From: Rhizobium sp. RU36D | GTDB taxonomy: Bacteria; Pseudomonadota; Alphaproteobacteria; Rhizobiales; Rhizobiaceae | DNA length: 64,000 nucleotides | Reading direction: 5' to 3' | NCBI RefSeq assembly: GCF_900176345.1 | Contig: NZ_FWXU01000003.1 | Coordinates: 1 to 64,000, forward strand | Shown here: in pieces, positions 26,009 to 34,662 of the stretch | Layout of the letters: the number at the start of each line of letters is the position of its first letter | Numbering within the stretch: the stretch's first letter is position 1 | The notes under the pieces: model-generated | What the model saw: only the letters and a program-made list of their open reading frames with translations | The model's database searches: none | What the model was told of the DNA's origin: nothing | Translations under genes and position numbers: made by a program

Positions 26009-27289
26009 ATGAAGATACTGATTCTTGGCGCCAGCGGTTTCATCGGCGCGACCGTTCTGCAACGGCTGATCTCAGACGGCCATCACGTCACCGGACTGGC
26101 CCGTGATGTAGCGCGCGCCGCCAATCGCCATGGCCATGCCGCATGGGTCAAGGCAGACCTTTCGGCGATGACGAAACCGGAAGATTGGCTACCGCTACTG
26201 CAAGACCATGAGGCGGTGATCAACTGCGCCGGTGCGCTGCAGGATGGCTTGAGCGACAATGTCGCCGCGACCCAGGAAACCGCCATGCTGGCGCTTTACA
26301 CGGCGGCAAGGCAAAGCGGCGGCAAGCGCATTATCCAGATTTCCGCCGGGGTGGAGGGCGGGGGCGCCGACCTGCCCTTCCTGGCAACCAAGCGACGCGC
26401 CGATGCAGAACTCTCACGGTCCGGCCTGGATTCCACCATCCTGCGGCCGGCCCTGGTCGTCGGCCGCAACGCCCATGGCGGGACCGCCCTGCTCAGGGCC
26501 CTCGCTGCGATGCCGATGGTCCTGCCGCTCGTCTATGCCGCAAGCCCGATGGAAACCGTGTCCGTGGACGATGTGGCGGAGGCGGTCTCACGCGCGGTAA
26601 CCGGCTCCATTTCCGGCGACATCACGCTGGCGGCGCCTGGCATCTTGACCCTGGGCGATGCCGTCGCCCTGCACCGTGCCTGGCTCGGGCTACGCCCCGC
26701 ACCGCGGATCGACCTGCCGCCATGGTGCGCCCGCCCCGTGACCATCGTGGCAGACCTCGCCGGTCGCCTCGGCTGGCGCTCGCCGCTGCGCTCCACGGCC
26801 ATGGCCGTCATGTCGGAGGGCGTGATTGGCGAACAGGACCGCCCGGCCCCACCTTTCCCCCTGCGGTCGCTGCGGCAAACTCTTTCGTCCCATCCCGCCG
26901 GCGTGCAGGATCTCTGGTTTGCCCGCCTCTATCTGCTGAAGGCGCCTGTTATCGTCACGCTTTCGCTTTTCTGGCTGCTCTCGGGCCTCATTCCCTTGGC
27001 GGAACCCGCGCGCGCTGCAGCGCATTTTCAGCCTTTGCTGCCGCCCGCCGGTGCGCTGGCCATGCTGTTGTTCACCTGCGCGCTCGATGTCGCCTTGGGC
27101 CTTGCCGTTCTGGTCCGGCCTTTCGCGCGGCGAGCCCTCATCGGCATGCTGCTGTTGAGCGCTGGCTATCTCCTGTCCGCCACCCTGGTCGAACCGGCCC
27201 TCTGGGCCGATCCGCTCGGCCCCCTGGTCAAGGTGCTGCCGTCGATCCTGCTGACCTTGGTGGCGCTTGCCACGCTGGATGAGCGCTGA
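26009..27289 (+). CDS. SDR-type NAD-binding protein fused to a DoxX-like membrane domain
   Basis: The 426-residue protein starts at ATG 26009. The N-terminal 290 residues are an extended/atypical SDR with MKILILGASGFIGATVLQRL (nucleotide loop GASGFIG) and TILRPALVVG. The last about 130 residues contain four hydrophobic helices (LLKAPVIVTLSLFWLLSGLI, ALAMLLFTCALDVALGLAVL) of DoxX-like type. Such fusions occur in proteobacteria as quinone- or respiratory-related oxidoreductases of undefined substrate. It is translationally coupled to the DUF2269 gene (stop and start share a base) and is divergent from the nitrile hydratase operon. Confidence 0.85.
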   Translation: MKILILGASGFIGATVLQRLISDGHHVTGLARDVARAANRHGHAAWVKADLSAMTKPEDWLPLLQDHEAVINCAGALQDGLSDNVAATQETAMLALYTAARQSGGKRIIQISAGVEGGGADLPFLATKRRADAELSRSGLDSTILRPALVVGRNAHGGTALLRALAAMPMVLPLVYAASPMETVSVDDVAEAVSRAVTGSISGDITLAAPGILTLGDAVALHRAWLGLRPAPRIDLPPWCARPVTIVADLAGRLGWRSPLRSTAMAVMSEGVIGEQDRPAPPFPLRSLRQTLSSHPAGVQDLWFARLYLLKAPVIVTLSLFWLLSGLIPLAEPARAAAHFQPLLPPAGALAMLLFTCALDVALGLAVLVRPFARRALIGMLLLSAGYLLSATLVEPALWADPLGPLVKVLPSILLTLVALATLDER

Positions 27290-27768
27290 TGGCCTACGAG
27301 GAAATCCTCCGTCTCATTCATGTGGTCGGCGCGACCGTGCTCCTGGGAACCGGCGCCGGTATCGCCTTCTTCATGGTCATGGCGGTCAGGACCCGCAATG
27401 CCGCGCTGATCGCACACGTCGCGAGCACCGTCGTCATCGCGGACACCCTGTTCACGGCGACAGCGGTCATTCTTCAGCCAATATCGGGCGCCTTGCTGGC
27501 TGAGGCCGTGGGGTGGTCGCTGTGGGACGGCTGGATTGTCCTGTCGCTGTTGCTCTACGTTTTTACAGGCGTATTCTGGCTGCCGGTCGTCTGGATCCAG
27601 ATCCGCTTGCGCGATATCGCCCGGGAAAGTGCCGCCTCTGGTGCGCCGCTACCCAAACACTTCTTCACGCTCTATCGCATCTGGTTTGCCTGCGGCTTCC
27701 CGGCCTTCTTCGCGGTGATTGCGATCTTCTGGCTGATGCTGAACAAGCCGGATATCGCGCTATTTTAG
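27289..27768 (+). CDS. DUF2269-family membrane protein
   Basis: The 159-residue protein has four membrane helices. MAYEEILRLIHVVGATVLLG and RLIHVVGA, together with IAFFMVMAVRT, HVASTVVIADTLFT and the YRIWFACGFPAF segment, match DUF2269, often encoded with DoxX-like proteins as here. It overlaps the upstream fusion gene by one base. Its 3' end overlaps the converging LysE gene by nine bases. Confidence 0.85.
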   Translation: MAYEEILRLIHVVGATVLLGTGAGIAFFMVMAVRTRNAALIAHVASTVVIADTLFTATAVILQPISGALLAEAVGWSLWDGWIVLSLLLYVFTGVFWLPVVWIQIRLRDIARESAASGAPLPKHFFTLYRIWFACGFPAFFAVIAIFWLMLNKPDIALF

Positions 27769-28356
27769 CATCGGCCAGAGACTGAGAACCAGAAGCACCG
27801 CCATGGTGATGTTGAACCATTTGAGCCGCGCCGGCACGGCCAACCAGTCACGCAGGACTGAGCCAAATCCCGCCCAGGTCGAGACCGAGGGCACGTTGAC
27901 GGCGGCAAACACCAGTCCAACGACAAACACGCTGAACAGGTAGCGTGCCGGATCGGTATAGGTGGCCATGGCCGCGACAGCCATCACCCAGGCTTTTGGA
28001 TTGACCCATTGGAACGAGGCCGCCGCCAGGAAACTCATCGGCTTTGCCGTATCGCCATTACCTTCGCCAAGGCTTCGCGAGCTCGCAAGCTTCCAGGCGA
28101 TCCAGAGGAGATAGAGCCCACCGGCGATCTTCAATGCGATGAAGAGTGGTGGGAATGCCGCAAGCACGGCGCCGAGGCCAAGCCCAACGCCGAGCAGCAG
28201 CGACAGGAAGCCTGCGCCAATGCCCACCATATGCGGCACCGTCCGGCGAAAGCCAAAGTTCACGCCGGAGGCGAACAGCATCATGTTGTTCGGTCCGGGC
28301 GTGATCGAGGTGGCAAAGGCAAAGCCGATCAGGGCCAGCAGGGTTTCCAGGGGCAT
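27760..28356 (-). CDS. LysE/RhtB-family amino acid exporter
   Basis: The protein is 198 residues from ATG 28356 (an ATG two codons earlier, 28362, is possible). [20 protein letters not shown] and [20 protein letters not shown] are the family signature. Six helices and the conserved [15 protein letters not shown] follow. It is an inner-membrane exporter of amino acids or analogues; the substrate is unknown. The 336-residue open frame extends much further upstream only as non-coding shadow. It converges on the DUF2269 gene, with a nine-base overlap of coding ends. Confidence 0.9.
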   Translation of the reverse strand: MPLETLLALIGFAFATSITPGPNNMMLFASGVNFGFRRTVPHMVGIGAGFLSLLLGVGLGLGAVLAAFPPLFIALKIAGGLYLLWIAWKLASSRSLGEGNGDTAKPMSFLAAASFQWVNPKAWVMAVAAMATYTDPARYLFSVFVVGLVFAAVNVPSVSTWAGFGSVLRDWLAVPARLKWFNITMAVLLVLSLWPMLK

Positions 28357-28525
28357 GCTCATTCTCTCGATCTCAAGGGCTGCCGAAAATAGTCTACCCG
28401 CAGCCGCAGGACCAATGCCACTTGCTGATGCGCCCAGCAAAACAATTGATCCATCAACGTTGAAACAGCCGCTGGCTCGGATAAGGTCGCCTTGGGATTG
28501 TGAACGAACTGCGGACGAATCAGAC

Positions 28526-29371
28526 ATGCATGACAGCATACCGACAGTGACCCTGCGCAACGGCGTCGAAGTTCCGTCGATCGGTCTCGGCACCTGGAAG
28601 ATGGGCGAGAACCGGAGTCGTGCCAGCGAGGAAATCGACAGTCTGCGGCTCGGACTTGATCTCGGCATGACCCTGGTGGACACCGCGGAAATGTATGGGG
28701 ATGGCGGCGCCGAGAAGGTCGTCGGCAAAGCACTTGAAGATCGCCGCGACGATGTTTTCCTAGTGAGCAAGGTCTATCCGTGGAATGCAAGCTTCGACAA
28801 GACGATCGCCGCTTGCGACCAAAGCCTCTCCCGGCTCGGCACCGACAGGCTGGACCTTTACCTGTTGCATTGGCGGGGCGACTATCCGCTCGCCGAAACC
28901 GTGGCGGCGTTCGAGGAACTGAAGCGCCAGGGAAAGATCGGCGCCTGGGGCGTCTCCAACTTCGACACCGATGACATGGAAGAGCTTTGGCGCGTGCCCG
29001 ATGGCGACAAGTGCGCGGCCAATCAGGTGCTCTACAATCTGGCCCGGCGCGGCATCGAGTATGATCTCCTGCCGTGGTGTCAGCAGCGGGGCGTCGCCGT
29101 CATGGCCTATTCCCCGATCGATCAGGGGCGGATCCTGAAAAACCCCGATCTCATTCATCTCGCCAAGACCTATCAGGCCACGCCGGCCCAAGTGGCACTT
29201 GCCTTTCTTCTGGAGCGCGATGGCGTGATCGTCATTCCGAAATCCGCCAATCTGCGTCGCGTGCGGGAAAACCGCGATACCGTCGACCTCGATATCAGCG
29301 ACGAGGATTGGGCAATCCTGGACACCGCCTTCCCGCCGCCGGACAGAAAAAAGCCGCTGGAAATGATCTGA
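28526..29371 (+). CDS. Aldo/keto reductase
   Basis: The protein is 281 residues from ATG 28526, where [20 protein letters not shown] begins. The AKR tetrad can be seen: Asp and Tyr in [13 protein letters not shown], Lys in VFLVSKVYP and His in LLHWRGD. NADPH-binding elements ([13 protein letters not shown]) are near the end. It is a cytoplasmic (alpha/beta)8 oxidoreductase of 2,5-didehydrogluconate reductase-like type; the substrate is undefined. The hairpin covering its stop serves the opposite strand. Confidence 0.92.
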   Translation: MHDSIPTVTLRNGVEVPSIGLGTWKMGENRSRASEEIDSLRLGLDLGMTLVDTAEMYGDGGAEKVVGKALEDRRDDVFLVSKVYPWNASFDKTIAACDQSLSRLGTDRLDLYLLHWRGDYPLAETVAAFEELKRQGKIGAWGVSNFDTDDMEELWRVPDGDKCAANQVLYNLARRGIEYDLLPWCQQRGVAVMAYSPIDQGRILKNPDLIHLAKTYQATPAQVALAFLLERDGVIVIPKSANLRRVRENRDTVDLDISDEDWAILDTAFPPPDRKKPLEMI

Positions 29372-29383
29372 TTTCCAACGGCT
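29346..29383 (-). terminator. Terminator for the minus-strand small-protein/desaturase unit
   Basis: On the minus strand AGCCGTTGGAAAT pairs with ATTTCCAGCGGCT (one mismatch), followed by TTTTTT at 29351-29346. It overlaps the last codons of the aldo/keto reductase on the other strand. Confidence 0.85.
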
Positions 29384-29408
29384 CGACTGACAACGATGTA
29401 GGGCATTA

Positions 29409-29648
29409 TTACTGGCGGACCACCTCAAGGCTTGCGACCTGTGGCAGGACCACCCGCTCCGCCTTGGCGACTTGAGCGCTTGGAAAGTTTGCGAGATCAG
29501 GGCTGCTCGTCGGCAGGCTACCGGCAACGGCGTAAACCACACCGATCGCCACCACGGCAGTTACAAGAAGCGCCTTTTTCGGAGAGTTGCGCTCAGCCCG
29601 AGCGCCATCTTCACGATCATCGATATAAGGACCAACACACCGCATCAT
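29409..29648 (-). CDS. Small single-pass membrane protein of unknown function
   Basis: ATG 29648 follows a very strong AAGGAGGG; the extra 15 codons upstream are excluded on that basis. The 79-residue product has a charged N-terminus (DDREDGARAERNSPKK), one membrane helix (ALLVTAVVAIGVVYAVAGSL) and an exported tail rich in Ser, Ala and Val (SAQVAKAERVVLPQVAS). It is the last gene before the terminator and probably belongs to the transcription unit of the desaturase. No family recognised. Confidence 0.7.
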   Translation of the reverse strand: MMRCVGPYIDDREDGARAERNSPKKALLVTAVVAIGVVYAVAGSLPTSSPDLANFPSAQVAKAERVVLPQVASLEVVRQ

Positions 29649-29702
29649 GGGTGAACCCTCCTTGGGTGAAACGGCATCGAGCCGCGACATCATGTCTGGA
29701 CT

Positions 29703-29984
29703 TTAAGACGGCATGCAGCTGTTGAGCTGCGCGACATCAGGTGAAACGCCATCAGGACCGAACTGGTCGTAACAATCGATGACCCACTCGACGGTCATCT
29801 CCTCGTCTTCCTCGGCCAAAATGGCCTGGGGCACCACTCTGGAAGACTTACCTATAACCGCCTGCTGGAACTCGGCCGGGGCAAAGGCTGGAAGACTAGC
29901 CGAAGCAACCCCGGTTTCATGCGCTGCAAATGCAGCACCGAGAAAAATGAGACTTGCTGCTGTGACGATCGCTGACCTGTTCAT
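29703..29984 (-). CDS. Small secreted protein with a CYxxFGP motif, paralogue 1
   Basis: The 93-residue product has AAAGGAG upstream of ATG 29984 and a signal peptide (MNRSAIVTAASLIFLGAAF to AAHE). The C-terminal 28 residues read EWVIDCYDQFGPDG followed by VSPDVAQLNSCMPS, with two cysteines. The same arrangement, EEW-x3-CYAEFGP-x4-HPDAALLEKC, ends the protein at 31736, so the two are related despite unrelated middles. It sits between the desaturase gene and the small membrane protein gene. Function unknown; predicted periplasmic with one disulphide. Confidence 0.75.
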   Translation of the reverse strand: MNRSAIVTAASLIFLGAAFAAHETGVASASLPAFAPAEFQQAVIGKSSRVVPQAILAEEDEEMTVEWVIDCYDQFGPDGVSPDVAQLNSCMPS

Positions 29985-30075
29985 GACGCGCTCCTTTCGA
30001 TGATGGAAACGCGCGATCTGGCGATTTGTTCAAATCCGCTCCTGTCAAGCGACAATCACATTTTCTTTACAGCTT

Positions 30076-31029
30076 TTACACGCGTGTTGCGCTGATGCCA
30101 TAGCCTGGCGTGCGTTGGTGCGCGTGGGGCTTGGCTACTAGCCGCAGTCCTTCGCGATGGGGCACGCTATCGGGCAACTTGATCCCGCTAGCGAGACCTT
30201 GTCGTTCGAGCAGCTTGATGAACCACCAACCCAGGTCGATTTCACCCGACTGCAGACCGAGGCGTGCAGATTGCGGGAACGCGTGATGGTTGCCGTGAAA
30301 ACTCTCACCGAACGTGACGAGGCCAAACCGGTTGAGATTAAAGCCTTGCACCGCGACGTCATCGACACTCCAGGTCTGCTGACCTGACCGATGGGCAAAA
30401 TGCCCGATCAGCCAATGGCCTGTCAGCGAGACGCTCACTCTCACGGCAACCCCCCAGACAACCCAAGACACACCGCCGAAAGCGAAGAGAAGCAGCGCCA
30501 TCGGCAACTGCTGCCACATCCACGTCGCTTCCAGGAAACGGTAGACCTTATCTCGAGCAACCCGGTCTTCGATGACGAAAACCGGAGGATGCCGCAGTTC
30601 GACCGCGCAATGCATTTGCCAGAACGCATCCTGGAAAAACGATCGGCGATGAGCGAACAGGTCATGGCACACGCGCTGCCGCTGCGCCCAATCCCTGATG
30701 TCATGGGCGTAGATCATCCCGAATGGTCCGGCCATACCGACAAGCGTCCCGAGATAGACCAGAATATACTCCAGCCACATCGGAATGGCGAAGGAACGGT
30801 GGATGAGCAGCCGATGCATCCCGACCGAATGGCCAAGACAGATCGTAGTGGCGGTCAAGCAAGCGAAAACGGCCACCGCATCCCAGGATATTGTGAGGGG
30901 ACCAGCAACCAGAGCCACGATTATCATCATGGAGGTCCAAAGAGATTTCGGAGCCACCCATACGACGTTGCCTATCACGGCATCACTGGCCGGGCCGGCG
31001 CGCATACGTTCCGTCGACACCGCTGCCAT
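30076..31029 (-). CDS. Membrane fatty acid desaturase
   Basis: The 317-residue protein has His clusters of the membrane-bound di-iron desaturase family: GHSVGMHRLLIH, HDIRDWAQRQRVCHDLFAHR (first His altered relative to the usual HxxHH) and GNHHAFP. Several hydrophobic helices lie between them (LWTSMMIIVALVAGPLTISW, LEYILVYLGTLVGMAG). It probably introduces a double bond into acyl chains of membrane lipids; regiospecificity is unknown. The divergent ArsR gene and two operators immediately upstream indicate regulated expression. Two small exported proteins follow on the same strand. Confidence 0.85.
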   Translation of the reverse strand: MAAVSTERMRAGPASDAVIGNVVWVAPKSLWTSMMIIVALVAGPLTISWDAVAVFACLTATTICLGHSVGMHRLLIHRSFAIPMWLEYILVYLGTLVGMAGPFGMIYAHDIRDWAQRQRVCHDLFAHRRSFFQDAFWQMHCAVELRHPPVFVIEDRVARDKVYRFLEATWMWQQLPMALLLFAFGGVSWVVWGVAVRVSVSLTGHWLIGHFAHRSGQQTWSVDDVAVQGFNLNRFGLVTFGESFHGNHHAFPQSARLGLQSGEIDLGWWFIKLLERQGLASGIKLPDSVPHREGLRLVAKPHAHQRTPGYGISATRV

Positions 31030-31042
31030 GTAGCACCCCGCA

Positions 31043-31070
31043 TGGTGATTAGGAAATTACCTAATCACCA
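31043..31070. promoter_or_regulatory. ArsR-type operator 1 in the desaturase/ArsR divergon
   Basis: Perfect 11-base arms TGGTGATTAGG (31043-31053) and CCTAATCACCA (31060-31070) flank AAATTA. The site ends 14 bases upstream of the desaturase start codon and would block its transcription when bound. Confidence 0.75.
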
Positions 31071-31087
31071 AATAGCACAATTTAAAA

Positions 31088-31105
31088 TTTAGGCAATTAT
31101 CTAAT
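31088..31105. promoter_or_regulatory. ArsR-type operator 2 in the desaturase/ArsR divergon
   Basis: TTTAGG-CAATTA-TCTAAT repeats the ATTAGG-N6-CCTAAT core of operator 1 with two changes. It is centred exactly 40 bases from it (about four helical turns), nearer to the ArsR gene. Confidence 0.65.
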
Positions 31106-31176
31106 TAACAAACAGCCAGATTGCATCGATGTCAGAGATCGCTTACAGCTGTCGGCATGAAGGCGGTTTCTGTTGC

Positions 31177-31581
31177 ATGAGTGAAAAGGCCGATGATGAT
31201 GCCGAGGAAAGTGGCGCAAGCCGCTCGGCTCAGCGTGTCTTCAATGCGCTGGCCTCCGCACCGCGTCGCAAAATCCTGGCGTATCTCTCCGCGTCAGGCC
31301 TGACGGCCGGCGAGATCGCAGCGCGTTTCGACATGACCAAGCCATCGGTCTCGCAACATCTCTCCATCCTGGAAGAGGCCGGGCTGATTACTCGGAAGAA
31401 GCGCGGCCAGTTCGTTCACTATTCGCTGGTTCCGAACAACCTGGTGAACACGCTGACCGGCTTTGTCCAGGAGGTCTGCCCTGTCGGCAGGCCGCTGAAG
31501 AAAGAAAGCAGGGCAAAGGCTAAAAAGTCCGAGGCGGTCGCGCAAATGTCAATGCCGCTGGACGAAGCTCATAGACGGTAA
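31177..31581 (+). CDS. ArsR/SmtB-family winged-helix repressor
   Basis: The protein is 134 residues from ATG 31177; an earlier in-frame ATG at 31129 lacks a binding site. The core is AQRVFNALASAPRRKILAYL, LTAGEIAARFDMTKPSVSQH, LSILEEAGLITRKKRGQFVH. It lacks the CxC metal motif of SmtB/ArsR metal sensors and is closer to the SdpR-like group. The two near-identical palindromes between it and the divergent desaturase make both genes likely targets. The ligand or stress is unknown. Confidence 0.88.
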   Translation: MSEKADDDAEESGASRSAQRVFNALASAPRRKILAYLSASGLTAGEIAARFDMTKPSVSQHLSILEEAGLITRKKRGQFVHYSLVPNNLVNTLTGFVQEVCPVGRPLKKESRAKAKKSEAVAQMSMPLDEAHRR

Positions 31582-31735
31582 CCCCCGCCCCAGTCACGTT
31601 TCATGAATGCCCCGCTGCGAGCCGTTACGGTTAACGTCGCATGAACAGCCCGTTCGCCGCCAGTTCAGGGGCGGTCCTCTAGAACTGGATCATCGCAAGG
31701 ACGCGATAATCCAGACAGCGAGAGAGGACAAGACA

Positions 31736-31993
31736 ATGATGAAGACCGCAGTGACCGCCGCCGTGATGACGATGGCGACCATATCCATGAGCTCGCAGGC
31801 CGGTGCTGAAACCCGCGTGCCGCTGAAAACAACATCCGTCGCCAGCGTCAAGGGCGACAAGATTGCAGCCCCGAAGGGTCAGGCAACCATGCGCGAGAAT
31901 GTCGCCGAGGAATGGACACTGGCCTGCTACGCGGAGTTCGGCCCGAACGCGACGCATCCCGATGCCGCGCTTCTGGAAAAGTGCCTCAATTGA
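31736..31993 (+). CDS. Small secreted protein with a CYxxFGP motif, paralogue 2
   Basis: The protein is 85 residues from ATG 31736, with GAGAGGA upstream. A signal peptide (MMKTAVTAAVMTMATISMSS to AGA) is followed by a variable basic middle and the C-terminal EEWTLACYAEFGPNATHPDA, ALLEKCLN. It shares the Trp, two Cys and FGP core with the protein encoded at 29703-29984 on the other side of the desaturase/ArsR divergon. It is downstream of the ArsR gene after 154 bases. Function unknown. Confidence 0.72.
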   Translation: MMKTAVTAAVMTMATISMSSQAGAETRVPLKTTSVASVKGDKIAAPKGQATMRENVAEEWTLACYAEFGPNATHPDAALLEKCLN

Positions 31994-32074
31994 TCGACAC
32001 CGCAGCGGTCAATCGCTTGGCCAGCACGGCACAGCACGCCGTAAACAGCCAGACTTTAGCCTTCCGCAGACTAA

Positions 32075-32097
32075 GCAGGCGGTGCGCCACCGCCTGC
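32075..32097. terminator. Strong hairpin after ilvH
   Basis: Perfect ten-base arms GCAGGCGGTG (32075-32084) and CACCGCCTGC (32088-32097) enclose CGC. No T-run follows on either strand, so it may stabilise or weakly terminate the ilvIH and small-gene transcripts. Confidence 0.5.
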
Positions 32098-32117
32098 TGC
32101 TACCGATTTAGAAATCG

Positions 32118-32690
32118 TTACATGCCCTGCGAGCCGCGGTTCATGGCGGCGATGCCGGTGCGGCAGATTTCGTTGAGACCGAGCGGCTTCATCACCGCGA
32201 CGAACTGGTCGATCTTCGAGGACTTGCCGGTGATCTCGAAGATGAAATGCTCCACCGTCGCATCGACGACCTTGGCATGGAACGCATCCGCCAGACGCAG
32301 GGTTTCAGCGCGGGTCTCGCCGGTGCCGCGGACTTTCACCAGCGCAACCTCACGCTCGATCGGCCGCTCCTGGCCAAGTTCGCGCGCCCGCACCGTCAGG
32401 TCCACCACCCGGTGAACCGGAACGATGCGCTCGAGCTGGGCCTTGATCTGCTCCAGCACGCCCGGCGTGCCCCGGGTGACGATGGTGATGCGCGACAGAT
32501 GCGCCTCATGCTCGGTTTCCGAGACCGTCAGGCTCTCGATGTTGTAGCCCCGACCGGAAAACAAGCCGATGACGCGCGCCAGAACCCCCGGCTCGTTGGT
32601 GACCAGCACCGAAAGCGTGTGGCTTTCGGCGGGATTGGTTTCCGGGGTGATGAAGTAGGCGGAGCCCGTGGGCTGAAGATGTGCGTTCAT
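32118..32690 (-). CDS. ilvH: Acetolactate synthase small (regulatory) subunit
   Basis: The 190-residue protein has an N-terminal ACT domain (about 24-95: HTLSVLVTNEPGVLARVIGL, FSGRGYNIESLTVSETE) that binds valine for feedback inhibition, and a C-terminal ALS_ss_C domain with FHAKVVDATVEHFIFEITGK. It activates and regulates the large subunit encoded 17 bases upstream. Expression should follow ilvI through the attenuator ahead of it. Confidence 0.97.
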   Translation of the reverse strand: MNAHLQPTGSAYFITPETNPAESHTLSVLVTNEPGVLARVIGLFSGRGYNIESLTVSETEHEAHLSRITIVTRGTPGVLEQIKAQLERIVPVHRVVDLTVRARELGQERPIEREVALVKVRGTGETRAETLRLADAFHAKVVDATVEHFIFEITGKSSKIDQFVAVMKPLGLNEICRTGIAAMNRGSQGM

Positions 32691-32707
32691 GTCTGGTTCT
32701 CCCCTGA

Positions 32708-34486
32708 TCAGACCAACTGGCGGCCCTTGGCGTCGATGGCGGTGGCGACGACCTCGTCGGTTGCCTCGTCCGGCAGCAGCATCTCGTTATGTGCCTTGCC
32801 CGATGGGATCATCGGGAAGCAGTTGGCGAGATTGGCCACGCGGCAATCGAAGATGACCGGCTTCTTGACGTTGATCATCTCCTCGATCGCGGCATCAAGA
32901 TCAGCGGGATGTTCGCAGCGCAGGCCCACGGCACCATAGGCCTCCGCCAGCTTGACGAAGTCAGGCATGGCGTCGGTATAGGAATGCGACAGGCGGTTAC
33001 CATGCAGCAGCTGCTGCCACTGGCGGACCATGCCCATATACTGGTTGTTCAGGATGAAGATCTTGACCGGCAGCTCATACTGCACGGCGCAGGACATTTC
33101 CTGAATGCACATCTGGATCGACGCATCGCCGGCAATGTCGATGACCAGGCTCTCGGGATGGGCAACCTGGACGCCGATGGCGGCCGGGAAGCCATAACCC
33201 ATGGTGCCGAGACCGCCCGAGGTCATCCAATGATTGGGCTCTTCGAAGCCGAAGAACTGGGCGGCCCACATCTGGTGCTGACCAACCTCAGTGGTGATAT
33301 AGGTATCACGTCCCTGGGTTAGCGCCGCCAGCCGCTCGATCGCATATTGCGGCATGATGACGTCCTTGGACGGGGTGTAAGCGAAGGACTTACGGGCCCG
33401 CCAGCGTTCGATGCTGGCCTTCCACTCGGCCGTCTGCTGGGTTTCGGGACGCCTGGTGAGCGCCTTCCATTCCGCAACCATCACGTCGAGAACGCGGCCG
33501 ACGTCACCGGGAATGCCGATATCGACGCGGACATTCTTGTTGATCGACGAGGTATCGATGTCGATATGGATCTTCTTCGAGCCCGGCGAAAACGCATTGA
33601 GCCGCCCGGTGATACGGTCATCGAAGCGTGCGCCGATGCAGACCATGACGTCGCAGTCGTGCATCGCCATGTTGGCTTCATAGGACCCGTGCATGCCCAG
33701 CATGCCGAGCCAGTTCTTGCCCGAGGCCGGATAGGCGCCGAGGCCCATCAGGGTCGAGGTGATCGGGAAATCCGTCAATTCGACCAGTTCCCGCAGCAGC
33801 CGAGTGGCTTCGGGTCCGGAATTGATGACGCCGCCGCCGGTATAGAGGATCGGCCGGCGCGCTGATGCCATCAGCTCGACAGCGGCCTTGATCGCATGGC
33901 GGTCGCCATCCATGCGCGGCTGATAGCTCTTCTCGATGATATCGGCGCTCGGCGGCGTATAGGTGCCGGTCGCGAACTGGATATCCTTGGGGATATCGAC
34001 AACGACGGGACCCGGCCGGCCCGACTTGGCGATCCGGAAAGCCTCGTGGATGATCCGGGCGAGATCGTTGACGTCCTTGACCAGCCAGTTGTGCTTGGTG
34101 CAGGGCCGGGTGATACCGACGGTATCGCATTCCTGGAAGGCGTCTGAGCCGATCAGCGAGGTCGGAACCTGGCCGGTCAGGCAGACGAGCGGAACGCTGT
34201 CCATCAGGGCATCCTGCAGGGGGGTGACGGCATTGGTGGCACCGGGACCGGAGGTCACCAGCATGACGCCGACCTTGCCGGTGGAGCGGGCATACCCTTC
34301 CGCGGCATGGCCGGCGCCCTGCTCATGGCGCACCAGGATGTGCTGGATGTCGTCCTGCTGGAAGATCTCGTCATAGATCGGCAGAACCGCGCCGCCGGGA
34401 TAGCCGAAGATATGCTCGACCCCGTTGTCCTTCAGCGCCCGCAAAACGATCTCGGCGCCCGTCATCTTCATCTCTGTACCCGTCAT
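32708..34486 (-). CDS. ilvI: Acetolactate synthase large (catalytic) subunit
   Basis: This is a 592-residue thiamine-diphosphate enzyme, the first common step of branched-chain amino acid synthesis. The catalytic Glu55 is in ILVRHEQGAGHAAEGYAR, the FAD/structural region PLVCLTGQVPTSLIGSDAFQ is present, and the ThDP motif starts GDASIQMCIQEMS and ends NNQYMG. Length is standard. It is co-transcribed with ilvH. A leader peptide and terminator upstream indicate attenuation by branched-chain amino acid supply. Confidence 0.97.
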   Translation of the reverse strand: MTGTEMKMTGAEIVLRALKDNGVEHIFGYPGGAVLPIYDEIFQQDDIQHILVRHEQGAGHAAEGYARSTGKVGVMLVTSGPGATNAVTPLQDALMDSVPLVCLTGQVPTSLIGSDAFQECDTVGITRPCTKHNWLVKDVNDLARIIHEAFRIAKSGRPGPVVVDIPKDIQFATGTYTPPSADIIEKSYQPRMDGDRHAIKAAVELMASARRPILYTGGGVINSGPEATRLLRELVELTDFPITSTLMGLGAYPASGKNWLGMLGMHGSYEANMAMHDCDVMVCIGARFDDRITGRLNAFSPGSKKIHIDIDTSSINKNVRVDIGIPGDVGRVLDVMVAEWKALTRRPETQQTAEWKASIERWRARKSFAYTPSKDVIMPQYAIERLAALTQGRDTYITTEVGQHQMWAAQFFGFEEPNHWMTSGGLGTMGYGFPAAIGVQVAHPESLVIDIAGDASIQMCIQEMSCAVQYELPVKIFILNNQYMGMVRQWQQLLHGNRLSHSYTDAMPDFVKLAEAYGAVGLRCEHPADLDAAIEEMINVKKPVIFDCRVANLANCFPMIPSGKAHNEMLLPDEATDEVVATAIDAKGRQLV

Positions 34487-34547
34487 GCCTCTTCCCGTCC
34501 GTCATCCTGGATGTTTTGATGTGGGCTAATAGCCCGGTTCAGGCCAT

Positions 34548-34571
34548 AAAAAAAGGCTCCCTGGGGAGCCT
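34548..34571 (-). terminator. Attenuator terminator upstream of ilvI
   Basis: On the minus strand AGGCTCCC pairs with GGGAGCCT around CA, followed by seven T (34554-34548 region). It lies between the leader peptide and the ilvI start, as in translational-attenuation systems. Confidence 0.9.
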
Positions 34572-34605
34572 GTTTGTCTGCGCATGGGTGGCTATCGCCG
34601 GATGG

Positions 34606-34662
34606 TTACACCATCCTGCCCATGCGCCATCCCACCACGATAAGTGCCTTAAGATTTTTCAT
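34606..34662 (-). CDS. ilvI leader peptide (attenuator)
   Basis: The 18-codon frame MKNLKALIVVGWRMGRMV has Leu, Leu, Ile, Val, Val in codons 4-10 (Lys and Ala intervene) and a final Val. This clustering of branched-chain codons is expected of an ilv control peptide. Structures follow: GCGCATGGG within the leader pairs with CCCATGCGC at about 34577-34586, GGATGGT pairs with ACCATCC across the stop, and GATAGCCAC downstream can alternatively pair with GTGGCTATC upstream of the leader ATG. The terminator at 34548-34571 completes the device. Confidence 0.85.
   Translation of the reverse strand: MKNLKALIVVGWRMGRMV

Noticed and set aside
27760-28770. 336-residue version of the LysE protein
   Set aside because: The first about 138 residues run antisense through the start of the aldo/keto reductase and lack membrane or LysE features.
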